Below, piece after piece: positions 34,215-43,326 of a stretch of 64,000 bases of DNA. Origin of the DNA: an uncultured Oscillospiraceae bacterium (lineage in GTDB: Bacteria; Bacillota; Clostridia; Oscillospirales; Ruminococcaceae); contig CAKSPD010000001.1 in the NCBI GenBank assembly GCA_934481385.1, positions 186,001 to 250,000 on the forward strand. Reading direction: 5' to 3'. Below the pieces are notes generated by a model, which saw only the letters and a program-made list of their open reading frames with translations, was not told the DNA's origin and did not search any database. The first letter of the stretch is position 1; each line of letters starts with the position of its first letter. The position numbers were made by a program, and so were the translations under genes.

Positions 34215-35888
34215 TCAGAAAAGTCCTGAAATATTTCCGTCATTGTCGCAGTCAATTTTCATAGCAGACGGAGCTTTCGGAAGTCCGGGCATTGTAAGAA
34301 TATCACCGGTATATATTACAATAAATCCTGCACCTGATGAAACCTTTGCATCACGAACAGTAATTCTGAAATTTTCAGGCTTTCCGAGAAGTGACGGATT
34401 ATCTGAAAGAGAATACTGTGTTTTTGCAATACATACAGGAAGATTTCCGAATCCGAGCTTTTCGATTTCAGCAAGTGACTTTTCAGCCTGTGCAGTATAA
34501 TTTACACCGTCAGCACGATAAATTTCCTTTGCAACAGTTTCAATCTTTTCCTTGACAGGCATATCTGTATCATATATAGGGCTGAACCGGCTTTCAGAAC
34601 AGAGCTTAATTGTTTCACAGACTTTTTCAGCAAGGTCTGTTCCGCCTTTACCGCCTTTTGCAAATACTTCACACATTGAAACTTCAACGCCCATATCTGC
34701 ACAGAATTTTTCAACAAAATGAACTTCTTCATCAGTATCAGTTCCGAATCTGTTTATAGCTACAACAACAGGAAGATGATATTTATACATGTTTTCAATA
34801 TGAGTTCTGAGATTTTCAATACCCTTTTCAAGAGCATCAAGATTTTCATTACCTAATTCAGTTTTAGGAACACCGCCGTTATATTTCAAAGCTCTTATTG
34901 TTGCAACCATTACAACGCATGACGGTTTGAGTCCGCCGTAACGGCATTTTATATCAAAGAACTTTTCAGCTCCCAAATCAGAACCGAAGCCTGCTTCTGT
35001 AATACAGTAATCACCAAGTTTTAAAGCAAGCTTTGTAGCACGTATTGAGTTACAGCCATGTGCAATATTTGCAAAAGGGCCTCCATGAATAAGAGCCGGA
35101 TTGTTTTCAAGAGTCTGAACGAGATTAGGCTTTAATGCGTCCTTTAAAAGAGCTGTCATAGCTCCGCAGCAACCGAGGTCTTTCGCAAAAACAGGTTCAC
35201 CGTCAAGATTATATGCTACAAGTATATTTTCAAGACGCTTTTTCAAATCAGCAAGACTTGTTGAAAGACAAAGTATTGCCATAACTTCAGATGCAACAGT
35301 AATCTGGAAACCGTCCTCACGGGGAACACCGTTAACCTTTCCGCCAAGACCTATTATAATATTTCTCAAAGCTCGGTCATTCATATCAAGACAGCGTTTG
35401 AACATAATTCTTCTCTGGTCAATTCTGAGTTCATTTCCCTGCTGGAGATGATTATCAAGAACAGCACAGAGGAGATTGTTTGCAGAAGTAATCGCATGCA
35501 TATCACCGGTAAAATGAAGGTTTATATCCTCCATAGGAACAACCTGAGAATAACCTCCGCCAGCTGCACCGCCTTTTATTCCGAAAACAGGGCCTAATGA
35601 AGGTTCACGAAGTGCAAGGACTGCCTTTTTTCCTATTTCAGCCATAGCTTCAGCAAGTCCGACACTTACGGTTGTTTTTCCCTCGCCGGCAGGAGTAGGA
35701 TTTATAGCTGTAACAAGAATAAGTTTCCCGTCCGGTTCTGAATCAAGTTCTGAATAGAGAGCCTCCGAAAGCTTTGCTTTATAATGCCCGTAGGGTTCTA
35801 AATAATCGGAAGAAATTCCGAGATTCCCAGCAATTTCATCAATGTGTTTCATATTCGCATTCTGAGCAATTTCAATATCTGATAACAT
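34215..35888 (-). CDS. fhs: formate-tetrahydrofolate ligase
   Basis: Joins formate to tetrahydrofolate using ATP, feeding one-carbon units to purine synthesis. 557 residues, normal. The P-loop [17 protein letters not shown] lies near residue 65, followed by [20 protein letters not shown] and [17 protein letters not shown]. The C-terminus has [23 protein letters not shown] precedes the ATG. No other Wood-Ljungdahl gene is adjacent, so it is probably for biosynthesis. Confidence 0.98.
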   Translation of the reverse strand: MLSDIEIAQNANMKHIDEIAGNLGISSDYLEPYGHYKAKLSEALYSELDSEPDGKLILVTAINPTPAGEGKTTVSVGLAEAMAEIGKKAVLALREPSLGPVFGIKGGAAGGGYSQVVPMEDINLHFTGDMHAITSANNLLCAVLDNHLQQGNELRIDQRRIMFKRCLDMNDRALRNIIIGLGGKVNGVPREDGFQITVASEVMAILCLSTSLADLKKRLENILVAYNLDGEPVFAKDLGCCGAMTALLKDALKPNLVQTLENNPALIHGGPFANIAHGCNSIRATKLALKLGDYCITEAGFGSDLGAEKFFDIKCRYGGLKPSCVVMVATIRALKYNGGVPKTELGNENLDALEKGIENLRTHIENMYKYHLPVVVAINRFGTDTDEEVHFVEKFCADMGVEVSMCEVFAKGGKGGTDLAEKVCETIKLCSESRFSPIYDTDMPVKEKIETVAKEIYRADGVNYTAQAEKSLAEIEKLGFGNLPVCIAKTQYSLSDNPSLLGKPENFRITVRDAKVSSGAGFIVIYTGDILTMPGLPKAPSAMKIDCDNDGNISGLF

Positions 35889-35922
35889 AAGATACCTCCG
35901 GCTATTATTTATTTACAGTATT

Positions 35923-35951
35923 ATTATATCATCTTTTATATATAAATGCAA
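35923..35951 (-). promoter_or_regulatory. promoter of fhs-tsaE-tsaB
   Basis: On the minus strand TTGCAT (35946-35951) and TATAAT (35923-35928) are 17 bases apart. Confidence 0.75.
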
Positions 35952-35971
35952 GACAAAATCTGCGAAAAAGC

Positions 35972-36000
35972 TTGACAGGGGAAAAATAATGTGATACAAT
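35972..36000 (+). promoter_or_regulatory. promoter of the zinc-uptake operon
   Basis: TTGACA (35972-35977), exactly 17 bases, then TACAAT (35995-36000), a near-consensus promoter. The palindromic operator follows at once and covers the start point. Confidence 0.85.
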
Positions 36001-36001
36001 A

Positions 36002-36028
36002 TGAAAATGAAAATCATTTTCATTTTCA
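36002..36028. promoter_or_regulatory. Fur/Zur-type operator
   Basis: A 27-base palindrome with arms TGAAAATGAAAAT and ATTTTCATTTTCA around a central C, identical on both strands except the centre. Its AAT-C-ATT heart and repeated hexamers match the form of Fur-family boxes. It spans the predicted transcription start of the regulator gene, so bound repressor would block the whole operon. Confidence 0.85.
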
Positions 36029-36040
36029 GAGGTGATAAGA

Positions 36041-36448
36041 ATGTATAATACAAAACAAAAAGAAATACTTTTAAAGTTTCTGCGTGAAAATTCATCAGAA
36101 CATATAACGGTTCAGAAAATTTATAATTTTATGAATAATGCCGGAACACCTATGGGTACTGCCACAATATACCGTCAGCTTGACAAACTTGTTGAACAGG
36201 GACTTGTAAGAAAATATCTCCTTGACGGACGTTCAGGAGCATGTTATCAGTATATGGATAAAAATAATAATTGCTGTGAACATTATCATCTTAAATGTAC
36301 ATCATGCGGAAAGCTTATTCATCTTGACTGCAACTTTCTGAATGACATAGGCAAACATATTCTTGAACACCATGGATTTATTGTTGACAATTCAAAAACT
36401 GTATTTTACGGTCAGTGCAGTGAATGTCTGAAAGGAGTTAAAAAATGA
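36041..36448 (+). CDS. zur: Fur-family regulator, probable zinc uptake regulator
   Basis: A 135-residue Fur-family repressor. The winged helix covers about 1-80 (TATIYRQLDKLVEQGLV is the recognition region). The structural zinc site is formed by CTSCGKLIH and CSECLKG. A His/Asp/Glu metal-sensing region lies around HYHLK and LEHHGF. Metal specificity is inferred from the znuACB genes that follow with overlapping starts. I start at the ATG at 36041, with GAGGTG 7 bases upstream; three codons earlier there is no ribosome site. The operator over its own promoter implies autoregulation. PerR or Fur roles are less likely in this context. Confidence 0.85.
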   Translation: MYNTKQKEILLKFLRENSSEHITVQKIYNFMNNAGTPMGTATIYRQLDKLVEQGLVRKYLLDGRSGACYQYMDKNNNCCEHYHLKCTSCGKLIHLDCNFLNDIGKHILEHHGFIVDNSKTVFYGQCSECLKGVKK

Positions 36449-37422
36449 AGAAAAAAGCATTGCTGACAGCCGTCATTATGTGCCTTTTAACATTTACAGG
36501 CTGTATGCAGTCCAATGCGGATTACATAAAAAATAATAATAACGGTGAATTATCAATAGTTACAACATGTTTTCCTCCGTATGACTTTGCAAGAGCAGTA
36601 AAAGGAAATACAGACAATATAACAATGTTAATCAGTGCAGGTGCAGAGGCACATTCATATGAACCGACTCCACTTGATATATTAAAGATACAGCAGTGTG
36701 ATGTTTTTATATACATAGGCGGTGAAGGTGAAGTATGGGCAGATGAAATTTTAAATTCTATGGATACTTCCGGCAAGTATATATTAAAGCTTTCAGATTA
36801 TGCAGAACTGCTTGAAGAAGCTGATATTGAAGGGGCTAATTCTGCTCATGAACATCATAATCACAGCGAACATGAAGAAGAACATGATGACTGCGATTTT
36901 GATGAACATATCTGGACTTCTCCGGAAAATGCCATAAGTATGACAGAAGCTGTATGCAACACGCTGTCTGATGCAGACAGTAAAAAAGCTGATTTATACA
37001 GAAAAAATACAGAGGAATATACAGACAAGCTCAGAAAACTTGACAGTGATTTCAGAGATATGATTTCCGGTGCAAAAAGCAATCTTATAGTTGTGGGGGA
37101 CAGATTTCCTTTCAGGTATCTTGCCGATGAATATAATCTCCAGTATTATTCAGCTTTCAGCGGTTGCAGTTCTGAAACCGAACCGGGAGTCTATACAATG
37201 GCATTTCTTATAAACAAGGTTCTTGAAAACAAAGTAAAAAATATTTTCTGCCTTGAATTTTCAACAAGAAAAGTTGCTGAAAAACTTTCCGATGCAACAG
37301 GTGCAGAAATTCTTACACTTCATTCCTGCAGTAATGTATCAAGAGATGATTTCAGAAACAATGTAACATATATAGATTTGATGTATCAGAATTTAAACAC
37401 TCTGAAGGAGGCTTTATATTAA
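36445..37422 (+). CDS. znuA: zinc-binding lipoprotein of an ABC importer (ZnuA-like)
   Basis: A 325-residue cluster A-I substrate-binding lipoprotein. The lipobox FTGC puts lipidated Cys at residue 20. Metal-binding blocks are EAHSYEPTPLDI (His near 71), a His/Glu/Asp-rich loop at about 131-154 (HEHHNHSEHEEEHDD, typical of zinc rather than manganese binders), DEHIWTSPENA, VVGDRFPFRYLADEY and LEFSTRKVAEKL. It overlaps the regulator gene by four bases (ATGA) and is directly abutted by the ATPase gene. Confidence 0.93.
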   Translation: MKKKALLTAVIMCLLTFTGCMQSNADYIKNNNNGELSIVTTCFPPYDFARAVKGNTDNITMLISAGAEAHSYEPTPLDILKIQQCDVFIYIGGEGEVWADEILNSMDTSGKYILKLSDYAELLEEADIEGANSAHEHHNHSEHEEEHDDCDFDEHIWTSPENAISMTEAVCNTLSDADSKKADLYRKNTEEYTDKLRKLDSDFRDMISGAKSNLIVVGDRFPFRYLADEYNLQYYSAFSGCSSETEPGVYTMAFLINKVLENKVKNIFCLEFSTRKVAEKLSDATGAEILTLHSCSNVSRDDFRNNVTYIDLMYQNLNTLKEALY

Positions 37423-38121
37423 ATGAAAAATACTCTTATTTCATGCAATTCCATATCTGCAAGCTATGACGGTGTAAATGTTCTCAAAGATTTGAGTTTT
37501 TCTGTTAATGAGAAAGATTATCTTTGTATCGTAGGCGAAAACGGTTCAGGAAAAAGCACTCTCATAAAATGCCTTTTAGGTATAAAGCAGGTTGATTCCG
37601 GTGAAATAAAAATGGCAGACGGTCTTAAACAGACTGATATAGGATATCTTCCTCAGCAGACTGTTCTGCAAAAGGGATTTCCTGCAACAGTAAATGAAGT
37701 TGTTCTGTCCGGCTGTCTTAACAGCAGAGGTCTGCACCCTTTTTTTACAGCAAAAGAAAGAAAAAAAGCTTATGAAAGTATGGAAAAACTTGGAATACTT
37801 GATTTGAAATCACGTTCTTACCGTGAACTTTCAGGAGGTCAGCAACAGAGAGTTCTTCTCGCAAGAGCATTCTGTGCTGCAAAAAAATTAATTCTTCTTG
37901 ATGAACCTGTAACGGCTCTTGACCCTATTGCATCGGCAGAATTGTATTCTGTTATATTTGAACTGAATGAAAAATACGGAATTGCTGTTATAATGGTATC
38001 ACATGACATTAAAAATTCCGTTATAAGTGCATCGCATGTTCTTCATTTAAGAAAAAACGGATACTTTTTCGGCACAGCATCAGAATATGCTGTTTCAGAT
38101 TTCAAAAGCAGATTTATATAG
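37423..38121 (+). CDS. znuC: zinc ABC transporter ATPase (ZnuC-like)
   Basis: A 232-residue ABC ATPase energising zinc import. Walker A is GENGSGKSTLIKCLLG (about 38-53), the Q-loop is IGYLPQQT, the signature is ELSGGQQQRVLLARAF and Walker B is LILLDEPVTALD, then the H-loop VSHD. It starts at the base after the znuA stop, with AAGGAGG inside the znuA end. Confidence 0.94.
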   Translation: MKNTLISCNSISASYDGVNVLKDLSFSVNEKDYLCIVGENGSGKSTLIKCLLGIKQVDSGEIKMADGLKQTDIGYLPQQTVLQKGFPATVNEVVLSGCLNSRGLHPFFTAKERKKAYESMEKLGILDLKSRSYRELSGGQQQRVLLARAFCAAKKLILLDEPVTALDPIASAELYSVIFELNEKYGIAVIMVSHDIKNSVISASHVLHLRKNGYFFGTASEYAVSDFKSRFI

Positions 38122-38132
38122 GAGATTATAAA

Positions 38133-38957
38133 ATGAATGAAAATTTAAGGCTTATGCTTGAACCTGAATTTTTCAGGGCAATAATTCTTCCTGCACTCAT
38201 AGGAGGAATTGCAGTAACAATATGTGCCTCACTTCTTGGTGTTACACTTGTACTTAAAAAATATTCAATGATTGGTGACGGATTGTCACATATAGGATAC
38301 GGGGCTTTGTCAGTCGGAGCTGTACTCAATCTTGCTCCGCTTAAAATAGCACTTCCGGCAGTAATAATTTCAGCATTCATACTTTTAAGGCTGAATGAAA
38401 ACAGTAAACTGCATGGCGATTCTGCAATAGCACTCTTTTCAACAACTGCCCTTGCGATAGGTATTCTTGTTTCATCAAAAGCCGGTCTTACAAATGATGT
38501 CAGTCAGTATATGTTCGGCAGTATTCTTGCAATGAGCAAGGAAGATGTTATAATAAGCGTGGTGATGTCAGTTATAGTAATTCTTGCATTCATATTCCTT
38601 TATAACAGAATTTTTGCTGTTACCTTTGATGAAAATTTTGCAAAAGCTACGGGAGTAAATTCCGGAATGTACAATATGATTTTTGCTGTACTTACAGCAA
38701 TTACAGTCGTTCTCGGAATGATGATGATGGGTTCACTTTTAATATCAAGCCTTATAGTTATTCCAACTCTCACAGCTATGAGAGTATGCAGAAGTTTCAG
38801 GGGAGTTGTTATAACATCAGCAATAATATCTGTTGTAAGTTTTTTAATCGGAATGTTCACAGCTCTGCTGATGAATACAACTCCGGGGGCAAGCATAGTA
38901 ATAGTAAATGCCATATTCTTTGTAATCTTTTCATTGATAGGAAAATTCAGAAAATAA
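38133..38957 (+). CDS. znuB: zinc ABC transporter permease (ZnuB-like)
   Basis: A 274-residue ABC-3 family permease with about eight membrane segments. GVTLVLKKYSMIGDGLSHIGYGALSVG and the segment containing GTSL-type MMMGSLLISSLIVIPTLTAM are family blocks. AGGAG precedes the start 11 bases after znuC. Ends the operon; a terminator follows. Confidence 0.94.
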   Translation: MNENLRLMLEPEFFRAIILPALIGGIAVTICASLLGVTLVLKKYSMIGDGLSHIGYGALSVGAVLNLAPLKIALPAVIISAFILLRLNENSKLHGDSAIALFSTTALAIGILVSSKAGLTNDVSQYMFGSILAMSKEDVIISVVMSVIVILAFIFLYNRIFAVTFDENFAKATGVNSGMYNMIFAVLTAITVVLGMMMMGSLLISSLIVIPTLTAMRVCRSFRGVVITSAIISVVSFLIGMFTALLMNTTPGASIVIVNAIFFVIFSLIGKFRK

Positions 38958-38965
38958 AAAATTAA

Positions 38966-38997
38966 CGGGCGACTTTTTCAGTCGCCCGATTTTTTTA
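38966..38997. terminator. bidirectional terminator after znuB
   Basis: CGGGCGACT (38966-38974) and AGTCGCCCG (38980-38988) over five bases, with ATTTTTTT on the plus side and T-rich sequence on the minus side. It ends znuB and the convergent 39-codon gene. Confidence 0.85.
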
Positions 38998-39114
38998 CTT
39001 CCCTGCTGTATAAATTTTGACCTCATCGGTATCGGAATATTCAGGAATCCTTTTCTGAGAGGGCGGACAATAAATCTTTATAACCTCATTTTTAACAAAA
39101 CTTAACTGTTCCAT
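38995..39114 (-). CDS. 39-residue protein of unknown function
   Basis: A short frame with ATG at 39114 and TAA at 38995. The product begins MEQLSFVKNEVIKIYCPPSQ and ends KIYTAGK. It has a strong AAAGGAG 10 bases upstream and a terminator directly at its stop, as a real gene would. It is 55 bases past the stop of the sigma-associated membrane protein on the same strand. A single Cys, two Tyr-rich turns and balanced charge; no membrane segment or signal peptide. I do not recognise it. Coding potential rests on the ribosome site, terminator and position. Confidence 0.55.
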   Translation of the reverse strand: MEQLSFVKNEVIKIYCPPSQKRIPEYSDTDEVKIYTAGK

Positions 39115-39115
39115 A

Positions 39116-39167
39116 AAAATCAGACTCCTTTTCTTTTTATATATTATGTCGCAAAGAGTCTGATTTT
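39116..39167 (-). promoter_or_regulatory. hairpin over the ribosome site of the 39-residue gene
   Basis: On the minus strand AAAATCAGACTC (39156-39167) can pair perfectly with GAGTCTGATTTT (39116-39127), loop 28 bases. The second arm includes three bases of the GGAG ribosome site and most of the spacer before the ATG. This could hold translation of the small gene off or mark mRNA processing. There is no proper T-run for a terminator. Confidence 0.5.
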
Positions 39168-39169
39168 AT

Positions 39170-40954
39170 TCAGGAATTATAAATATCCGGCTGAAAATAA
39201 ATTTTAATGTCAATGTCCTGTATGCTGAATGCACTGCCATTTTTAACAACATCAAAATAAACCTCTGCCCTGTCATAATATTCCGTATCACTTAAATCAA
39301 AATTAGCTTTTTTATAATATTCAGTATAATCTACGTCTGACTGATTACTGTCAGAACCGGAATAATCATCACCATAAACTATTGTTGCATATGATTCCAG
39401 ATTATTAAGTTTATCTCTGTATCTGAAATTATTCTGAATATAATCAGATGCTGTTGAAACTGAAATCTTTGCGTCTATTTCATTATTTATTATATAAAGT
39501 TGGTCTGTTAATTCTGCAATTTTTTCAGAATCAGATTCATTTTTTTCAAGTTCTTCAATCTGTTTCTGAATTTCAAGATGATTTGAAAGGAGGTCTTCAT
39601 AATAATTATTATATTCATTCTGTTTTCTTTCAATAGGGGAATCAGAATTATCTGATAATTCTGTATTTCTTTCAATGAAATCATCACCATAATTTTTAAG
39701 ATTGTCAATTGTTTCCCTGCTGAAAAGCTCTGTAATATTATTCAAAGATACTTCCGAATGTGAAATATCACTCGAATATTCAGCAATTTTTGTAATTTTT
39801 TCAGTTCTGCTTTTATCATCATCAGGAACAGAAATTTTTACCTCAATTGTTCTCTGACTGTTTATCACCTGACGTTCATAACTCGGTGAAGCAGTACTTG
39901 AAGAATAATCATTCACAAATAAATATCTGTCAATAAAGATATTATTCTGTGTCATATCATCTGAAATATGTTCTCTCCTGAAATAATTTTCTTCTTTGTT
40001 ATCATCAAAGCCAGTCGGTTCATCATACTGATAAATGGTTTCATTCCACATATCATCAGTATTGATATTATATATTTCATAATTCTGAGAATCTGAATTA
40101 TTATCAGGATTATATATTGAAACAATATCATAATGCTTTATATCCTGATTTTTGTCAGAATCTTCAAACCAGAAAACTGCTGATGAAATAAGGTCATAAA
40201 CCTTTTCTGTATTCTGTTCTTTATACAGAAAACGATAATTTATTTCAAACATATCCTGCATATCATCAGTGCCTTCATAATAGAAATCACTGTAAGGAAA
40301 AGTATTAAAAGCATTCTGCCATGTTATATTATACTGCGGATAAAGAGTTGCATTATCTTTGTCATCTCTGCTGAATTTTGCCTTTGAATCGGTTATGCTG
40401 ATTATATTTTCATCGCAGTAATCATTTATATACTGGACAAGATAAATCTGATTTGTTTCTGTTTTCTGACTTCCGACAGTAAAATATTTTGTATACACCC
40501 TTACATTTGTGCTTTCATCTTGCCTTACAAGCGGACATTCTGCAAGAGGATTTATACAGCCGATATTCATCTGATATTCTTCAAAGGAAAGGTCATAATA
40601 AATATAGCTGAAATTTTCAAGTTCATAGTCAAGTTCAGATTTTATATCATTGAAATCATTGTAATATTCATCATAATCTTTAAGCTGACTGAAAAATTCC
40701 TTGAAACTGCTCTGCATAACAACAACCGAACATAAAACTACGGCACATGCAACAGCTATAACAGGAACAAATGAAAAACGTCTTTTGCCTGTAACATTTT
40801 CAAGACCGCTTTCAGAATAATATCCGTCCTCTGTTACGGAATTTTGTTCCGGAAAGGCTCTCCTTGCAATTTTATCAAAACAGTTCACATTATCCGAAAG
40901 CTCTGACATTTTTTCAGAAAGATTTTTTTCAAAATCCTTTTCAAAATTTTTCAT
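39170..40954 (-). CDS. sigma-linked membrane protein, probable anti-sigma factor (594 residues)
   Basis: Not a named family. About 60 cytosolic residues (KDFEKNLSEKMSELSDNVNCFDKIARRAF), one membrane segment at about 61-80 (SFVPVIAVACAVVLCSVVVM) and 510 extracytoplasmic residues rich in Tyr/Asp/Asn/Ser, with a coiled-coil stretch near 440-510 (EIQKQIEELEKNESD, KIAELTDQLYIINNEID). Its start overlaps the sigma gene stop by four bases, so sigma and membrane protein are coupled. The topology fits a membrane-bound anti-sigma factor with a large sensor domain; this is inference. Confidence 0.72.
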   Translation of the reverse strand: MKNFEKDFEKNLSEKMSELSDNVNCFDKIARRAFPEQNSVTEDGYYSESGLENVTGKRRFSFVPVIAVACAVVLCSVVVMQSSFKEFFSQLKDYDEYYNDFNDIKSELDYELENFSYIYYDLSFEEYQMNIGCINPLAECPLVRQDESTNVRVYTKYFTVGSQKTETNQIYLVQYINDYCDENIISITDSKAKFSRDDKDNATLYPQYNITWQNAFNTFPYSDFYYEGTDDMQDMFEINYRFLYKEQNTEKVYDLISSAVFWFEDSDKNQDIKHYDIVSIYNPDNNSDSQNYEIYNINTDDMWNETIYQYDEPTGFDDNKEENYFRREHISDDMTQNNIFIDRYLFVNDYSSSTASPSYERQVINSQRTIEVKISVPDDDKSRTEKITKIAEYSSDISHSEVSLNNITELFSRETIDNLKNYGDDFIERNTELSDNSDSPIERKQNEYNNYYEDLLSNHLEIQKQIEELEKNESDSEKIAELTDQLYIINNEIDAKISVSTASDYIQNNFRYRDKLNNLESYATIVYGDDYSGSDSNQSDVDYTEYYKKANFDLSDTEYYDRAEVYFDVVKNGSAFSIQDIDIKIYFQPDIYNS

Positions 40955-41526
40955 TGCATTTCACCTGCTTTCTTACGCAATATATCCATTGCACGACTAT
41001 ATCTCGATTTTACGGTTGATTCCGGAGTATGCATAATTTTTGCAATCTCCCTGAACGAAAGCTGATTACAGCACCTCATTACAACAGTCTGACGCTGTTT
41101 ATCTGAAAGATTTTTCAAAAGCTGATTTATATATATACTGTCCTCAACAGTTTTTTCAGCATCTCCATATGCCTGAATAACTTCACTGTAACATTCCTTT
41201 TTATAGCGTCTTAGGATTTCCATAGCACAGTTACGGGCGATTTTAATAATAAATCCTTTGCCGTTTCCTCCTGATTTTGAAAACCGTTTTACCTGACTTA
41301 ATCTTACAAAAGTTTCTGCAACACAGTCCTCTGAAAGATGATAGTCACACAGAATACTGAATGAAATTACAAAAACATCTTTTTTGAACGTATCATAAAG
41401 CAATTCAAGACTTTTTCTGTCAGTACGGCATTTTTCAATAAGCGTATTTATATCAATATCAGTATTTTTGCTTATTGACTGCGTTTCATCAGTATCACAA
41501 AAAATAAGTTCATTACCTGCAAACAT
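40951..41526 (-). CDS. sigma-70 family ECF-type factor
   Basis: A 191-residue sigma factor with region 2 at about 35-105 (LELLYDTFKKDVFVISFSIL, SEDCVAETFVRLSQV) and region 4 at about 135-185 (LSDKQRQTVVMRCCNQLSFREIAKIM, TVKSRYSRAMDILRKKAG). An N-terminal extension of about 25 residues carries extra Asp/Asn. AAAGGAGTGA precedes the ATG. It is the first gene of the run with the 594-residue membrane protein. Confidence 0.9.
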   Translation of the reverse strand: MFAGNELIFCDTDETQSISKNTDIDINTLIEKCRTDRKSLELLYDTFKKDVFVISFSILCDYHLSEDCVAETFVRLSQVKRFSKSGGNGKGFIIKIARNCAMEILRRYKKECYSEVIQAYGDAEKTVEDSIYINQLLKNLSDKQRQTVVMRCCNQLSFREIAKIMHTPESTVKSRYSRAMDILRKKAGEMQ

Positions 41527-41633
41527 ATAAAATCACTCCTTTTTTTAAAATTTTCCGCATCTCCTTTTCAAATGCCTTTTATAAACAGTGATTTTAAAGC
41601 TTAAAAAAGACGAACTTTTTTTAAAATTTCTCA

Positions 41634-41662
41634 AAAAAAACAGGCGGAAATAAATTTCCGCC
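41634..41662 (-). terminator. terminator of metK
   Basis: On the minus strand GGCGGAAA and TTTCCGCC (41643-41662 on the plus strand) form an 8-bp stem over four bases followed by eight T residues, ten bases past the metK stop. Confidence 0.85.
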
Positions 41663-41671
41663 CGTTATTCA

Positions 41672-42853
41672 TTATTCAAGAGCCTTTTTTATATCCTCTG
41701 TTTTGTCTGTCTTTTCCCAAGCAACGCCCAAATCTTCACGTCCGAAATGTCCGTATGATGCAAGCTGTCTGTACTGCGGTTTTCTGAGGTCAAGCATTTT
41801 TATGATTGATTCAGGTCTGAGGTCAAATACCTTTTCAACAGCCTGTGCAAGTTTTTCATCATCAACTTTTCCTGTTCCGAATGTATCAACAAGAATTGAT
41901 ACCGGTTCTGCAACACCTATTGCATATGCAAGCTGTACTTCACATTTTTCTGCCAGACCGCCTGCAACTATATTCTTAGCAATATATCTTGCAACATATG
42001 CTCCCGAACGGTCAACTTTTGTCGGGTCTTTTCCTGAGAATGCACCGCCTCCGTGACGTGAATAACCGCCGTATGTGTCAACTATAATCTTTCTTCCTGT
42101 AAGACCGCTGTCACCCTGAGGCCCGCCTGTTACAAATCTTCCTGTCGGATTGATGTAATATTTTGTTTTGCTGTCGAGAAGTTCGGCAGGAATAACAGGT
42201 TTTATAACATATTCGATTATATCATCACGGATTTTATCAAGTGTTATATCAGGAGCGTGCTGTGTGGAAATTACAACGGCATCGACTCTCTTTGGCTTTC
42301 CGTTTTCATATTCAACAGTAACCTGTGACTTTCCGTCCGGACGGAGATAACGGAGCGTCTTGTTTTTACGAACTTCTGTAAGCTTCATAGCAAGTTTATG
42401 AGCAAGGGAAATCGGCATAGGCATAAGTTCAGGAGTTTCATTGCATGCATATCCGAACATAATTCCCTGGTCGCCTGCACCTGTAACAAATTCTGTTTCA
42501 GAATCGTCATTTCTGTATTCAAGAGCCTCATCAACTCCCATAGCAATATCGGCTGACTGTTCATCTATCGATGTGATAACAGAACATGTATGTCCGTCAA
42601 ATCCGAATTTTGCTCTGTCATAGCCTATATTGATTACAACCTGACGTGCAATTTTAGGAATATCGACTTTTGCGGTTGTGGAAATTTCGCCCATACAGAG
42701 AATCATTCCTGTTGTGCAGGCTGTTTCACACGCAACTCGTGCATTTTTATCCTGTTCAAGAATGGCATCAAGAACGGCATCTGAAATCTGGTCACATATT
42801 TTATCCGGGTGACCTTCTGTAACTGATTCTGAAGTGAATAAAATTTTAGACAT
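41672..42853 (-). CDS. metK: S-adenosylmethionine synthetase
   Basis: Makes SAM from methionine and ATP. 393 residues. Signatures are [20 protein letters not shown] at the N-terminus, [12 protein letters not shown] and [16 protein letters not shown], with [18 protein letters not shown]. The ATG at 42853 has ACGGAGG upstream; longer starts would overlap the leader terminator. Preceded by a complete SAM-I riboswitch and a consensus-spaced promoter, so it should be turned down when SAM is plentiful. Confidence 0.98.
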   Translation of the reverse strand: MSKILFTSESVTEGHPDKICDQISDAVLDAILEQDKNARVACETACTTGMILCMGEISTTAKVDIPKIARQVVINIGYDRAKFGFDGHTCSVITSIDEQSADIAMGVDEALEYRNDDSETEFVTGAGDQGIMFGYACNETPELMPMPISLAHKLAMKLTEVRKNKTLRYLRPDGKSQVTVEYENGKPKRVDAVVISTQHAPDITLDKIRDDIIEYVIKPVIPAELLDSKTKYYINPTGRFVTGGPQGDSGLTGRKIIVDTYGGYSRHGGGAFSGKDPTKVDRSGAYVARYIAKNIVAGGLAEKCEVQLAYAIGVAEPVSILVDTFGTGKVDDEKLAQAVEKVFDLRPESIIKMLDLRKPQYRQLASYGHFGREDLGVAWEKTDKTEDIKKALE

Positions 42854-42892
42854 TAAAAAACCTCCGTAAAAAAATTCTGACATTATCAAAAA

Positions 42893-42916
42893 AAGCATAC
42901 CGTTTCCGGTATGCTG
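42893..42916 (-). terminator. riboswitch-controlled terminator of metK
   Basis: On the minus strand GCATACC and GGTATGC pair with a short loop and are followed by seven T residues, 40 bases before the metK start. The sequence between it and the aptamer (ATCATC next to AAAAAAA) can pair with the aptamer's final strand to form the competing antiterminator. Confidence 0.88.
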
Positions 42917-42932
42917 ATGATTTTTTTAAAAT

Positions 42933-43047
42933 CCTCATCTTCCGGTATAACCGCAGGAATTAGCACCTTTTCAGGATAAACAAAAAGTTACCCAATAGGT
43001 TGCCGGGCTTCACAGAACCTGTATTCTCCACCACTCTTGATAAGGTC
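42933..43047 (-). promoter_or_regulatory. SAM-I (S-box) riboswitch aptamer of metK
   Basis: The minus strand carries the S-box landmarks in order: CTTATCAAGAGTGGTGGAG, the AAGCCCGGCAACC loop, then GGTGCTAATTCCTGCGG and a closing GATGAGG that pairs with CCTTATC of P1. SAM binding should stabilise P1 and free the downstream terminator. Confidence 0.95.
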
Positions 43048-43055
43048 ATATTGAC

Positions 43056-43084
43056 ATGATACACTATATCTGTTATTTTGTCAA
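43056..43084 (-). promoter_or_regulatory. promoter of metK
   Basis: On the minus strand TTGACA (43079-43084) and TATCAT (43056-43061) are 17 bases apart; transcription would start just before the aptamer. Confidence 0.85.
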
Positions 43085-43150
43085 TAGAAATCGAAAAAAA
43101 TTCTTTAAAAACTTTTTCCTGCTATACGGTTTAAAAATTTCCTTGAATGT

Positions 43151-43230
43151 TTGCATGCCAGAAAAAAATATGTTATAATAAAAAATAATATTGATAATCT
43201 ATTTGCACAGCTGAAAAAATATGCTATAAT
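43151..43230 (+). promoter_or_regulatory. two similar promoters in tandem before pcrA
   Basis: First: TTGCAT (43151-43156), 17 bases, TATAAT (43174-43179). Second: TTGCAC (43203-43208), 16 bases, TATAAT (43225-43230). Both share a purine-rich spacer ending AAAAATATG(T/C), as if duplicated. They fill most of the plus-strand part of the 473-base gap between metK and pcrA; the remainder is AT-rich. Confidence 0.65.
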
Positions 43231-43326
43231 AGATAATGTTGTTTTTAATCAGATTCAATTAAAATTAATTTATTCGGTTGTACATTGGAATCTTTGACAA
43301 AAAAATATATCGAATGGGGTAATAAT

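Noticed and set aside
34215..35888. fhs as evidence for an acetogenic pathway
   Set aside because: No other Wood-Ljungdahl gene is near; fhs alone serves purine synthesis in many clostridia.
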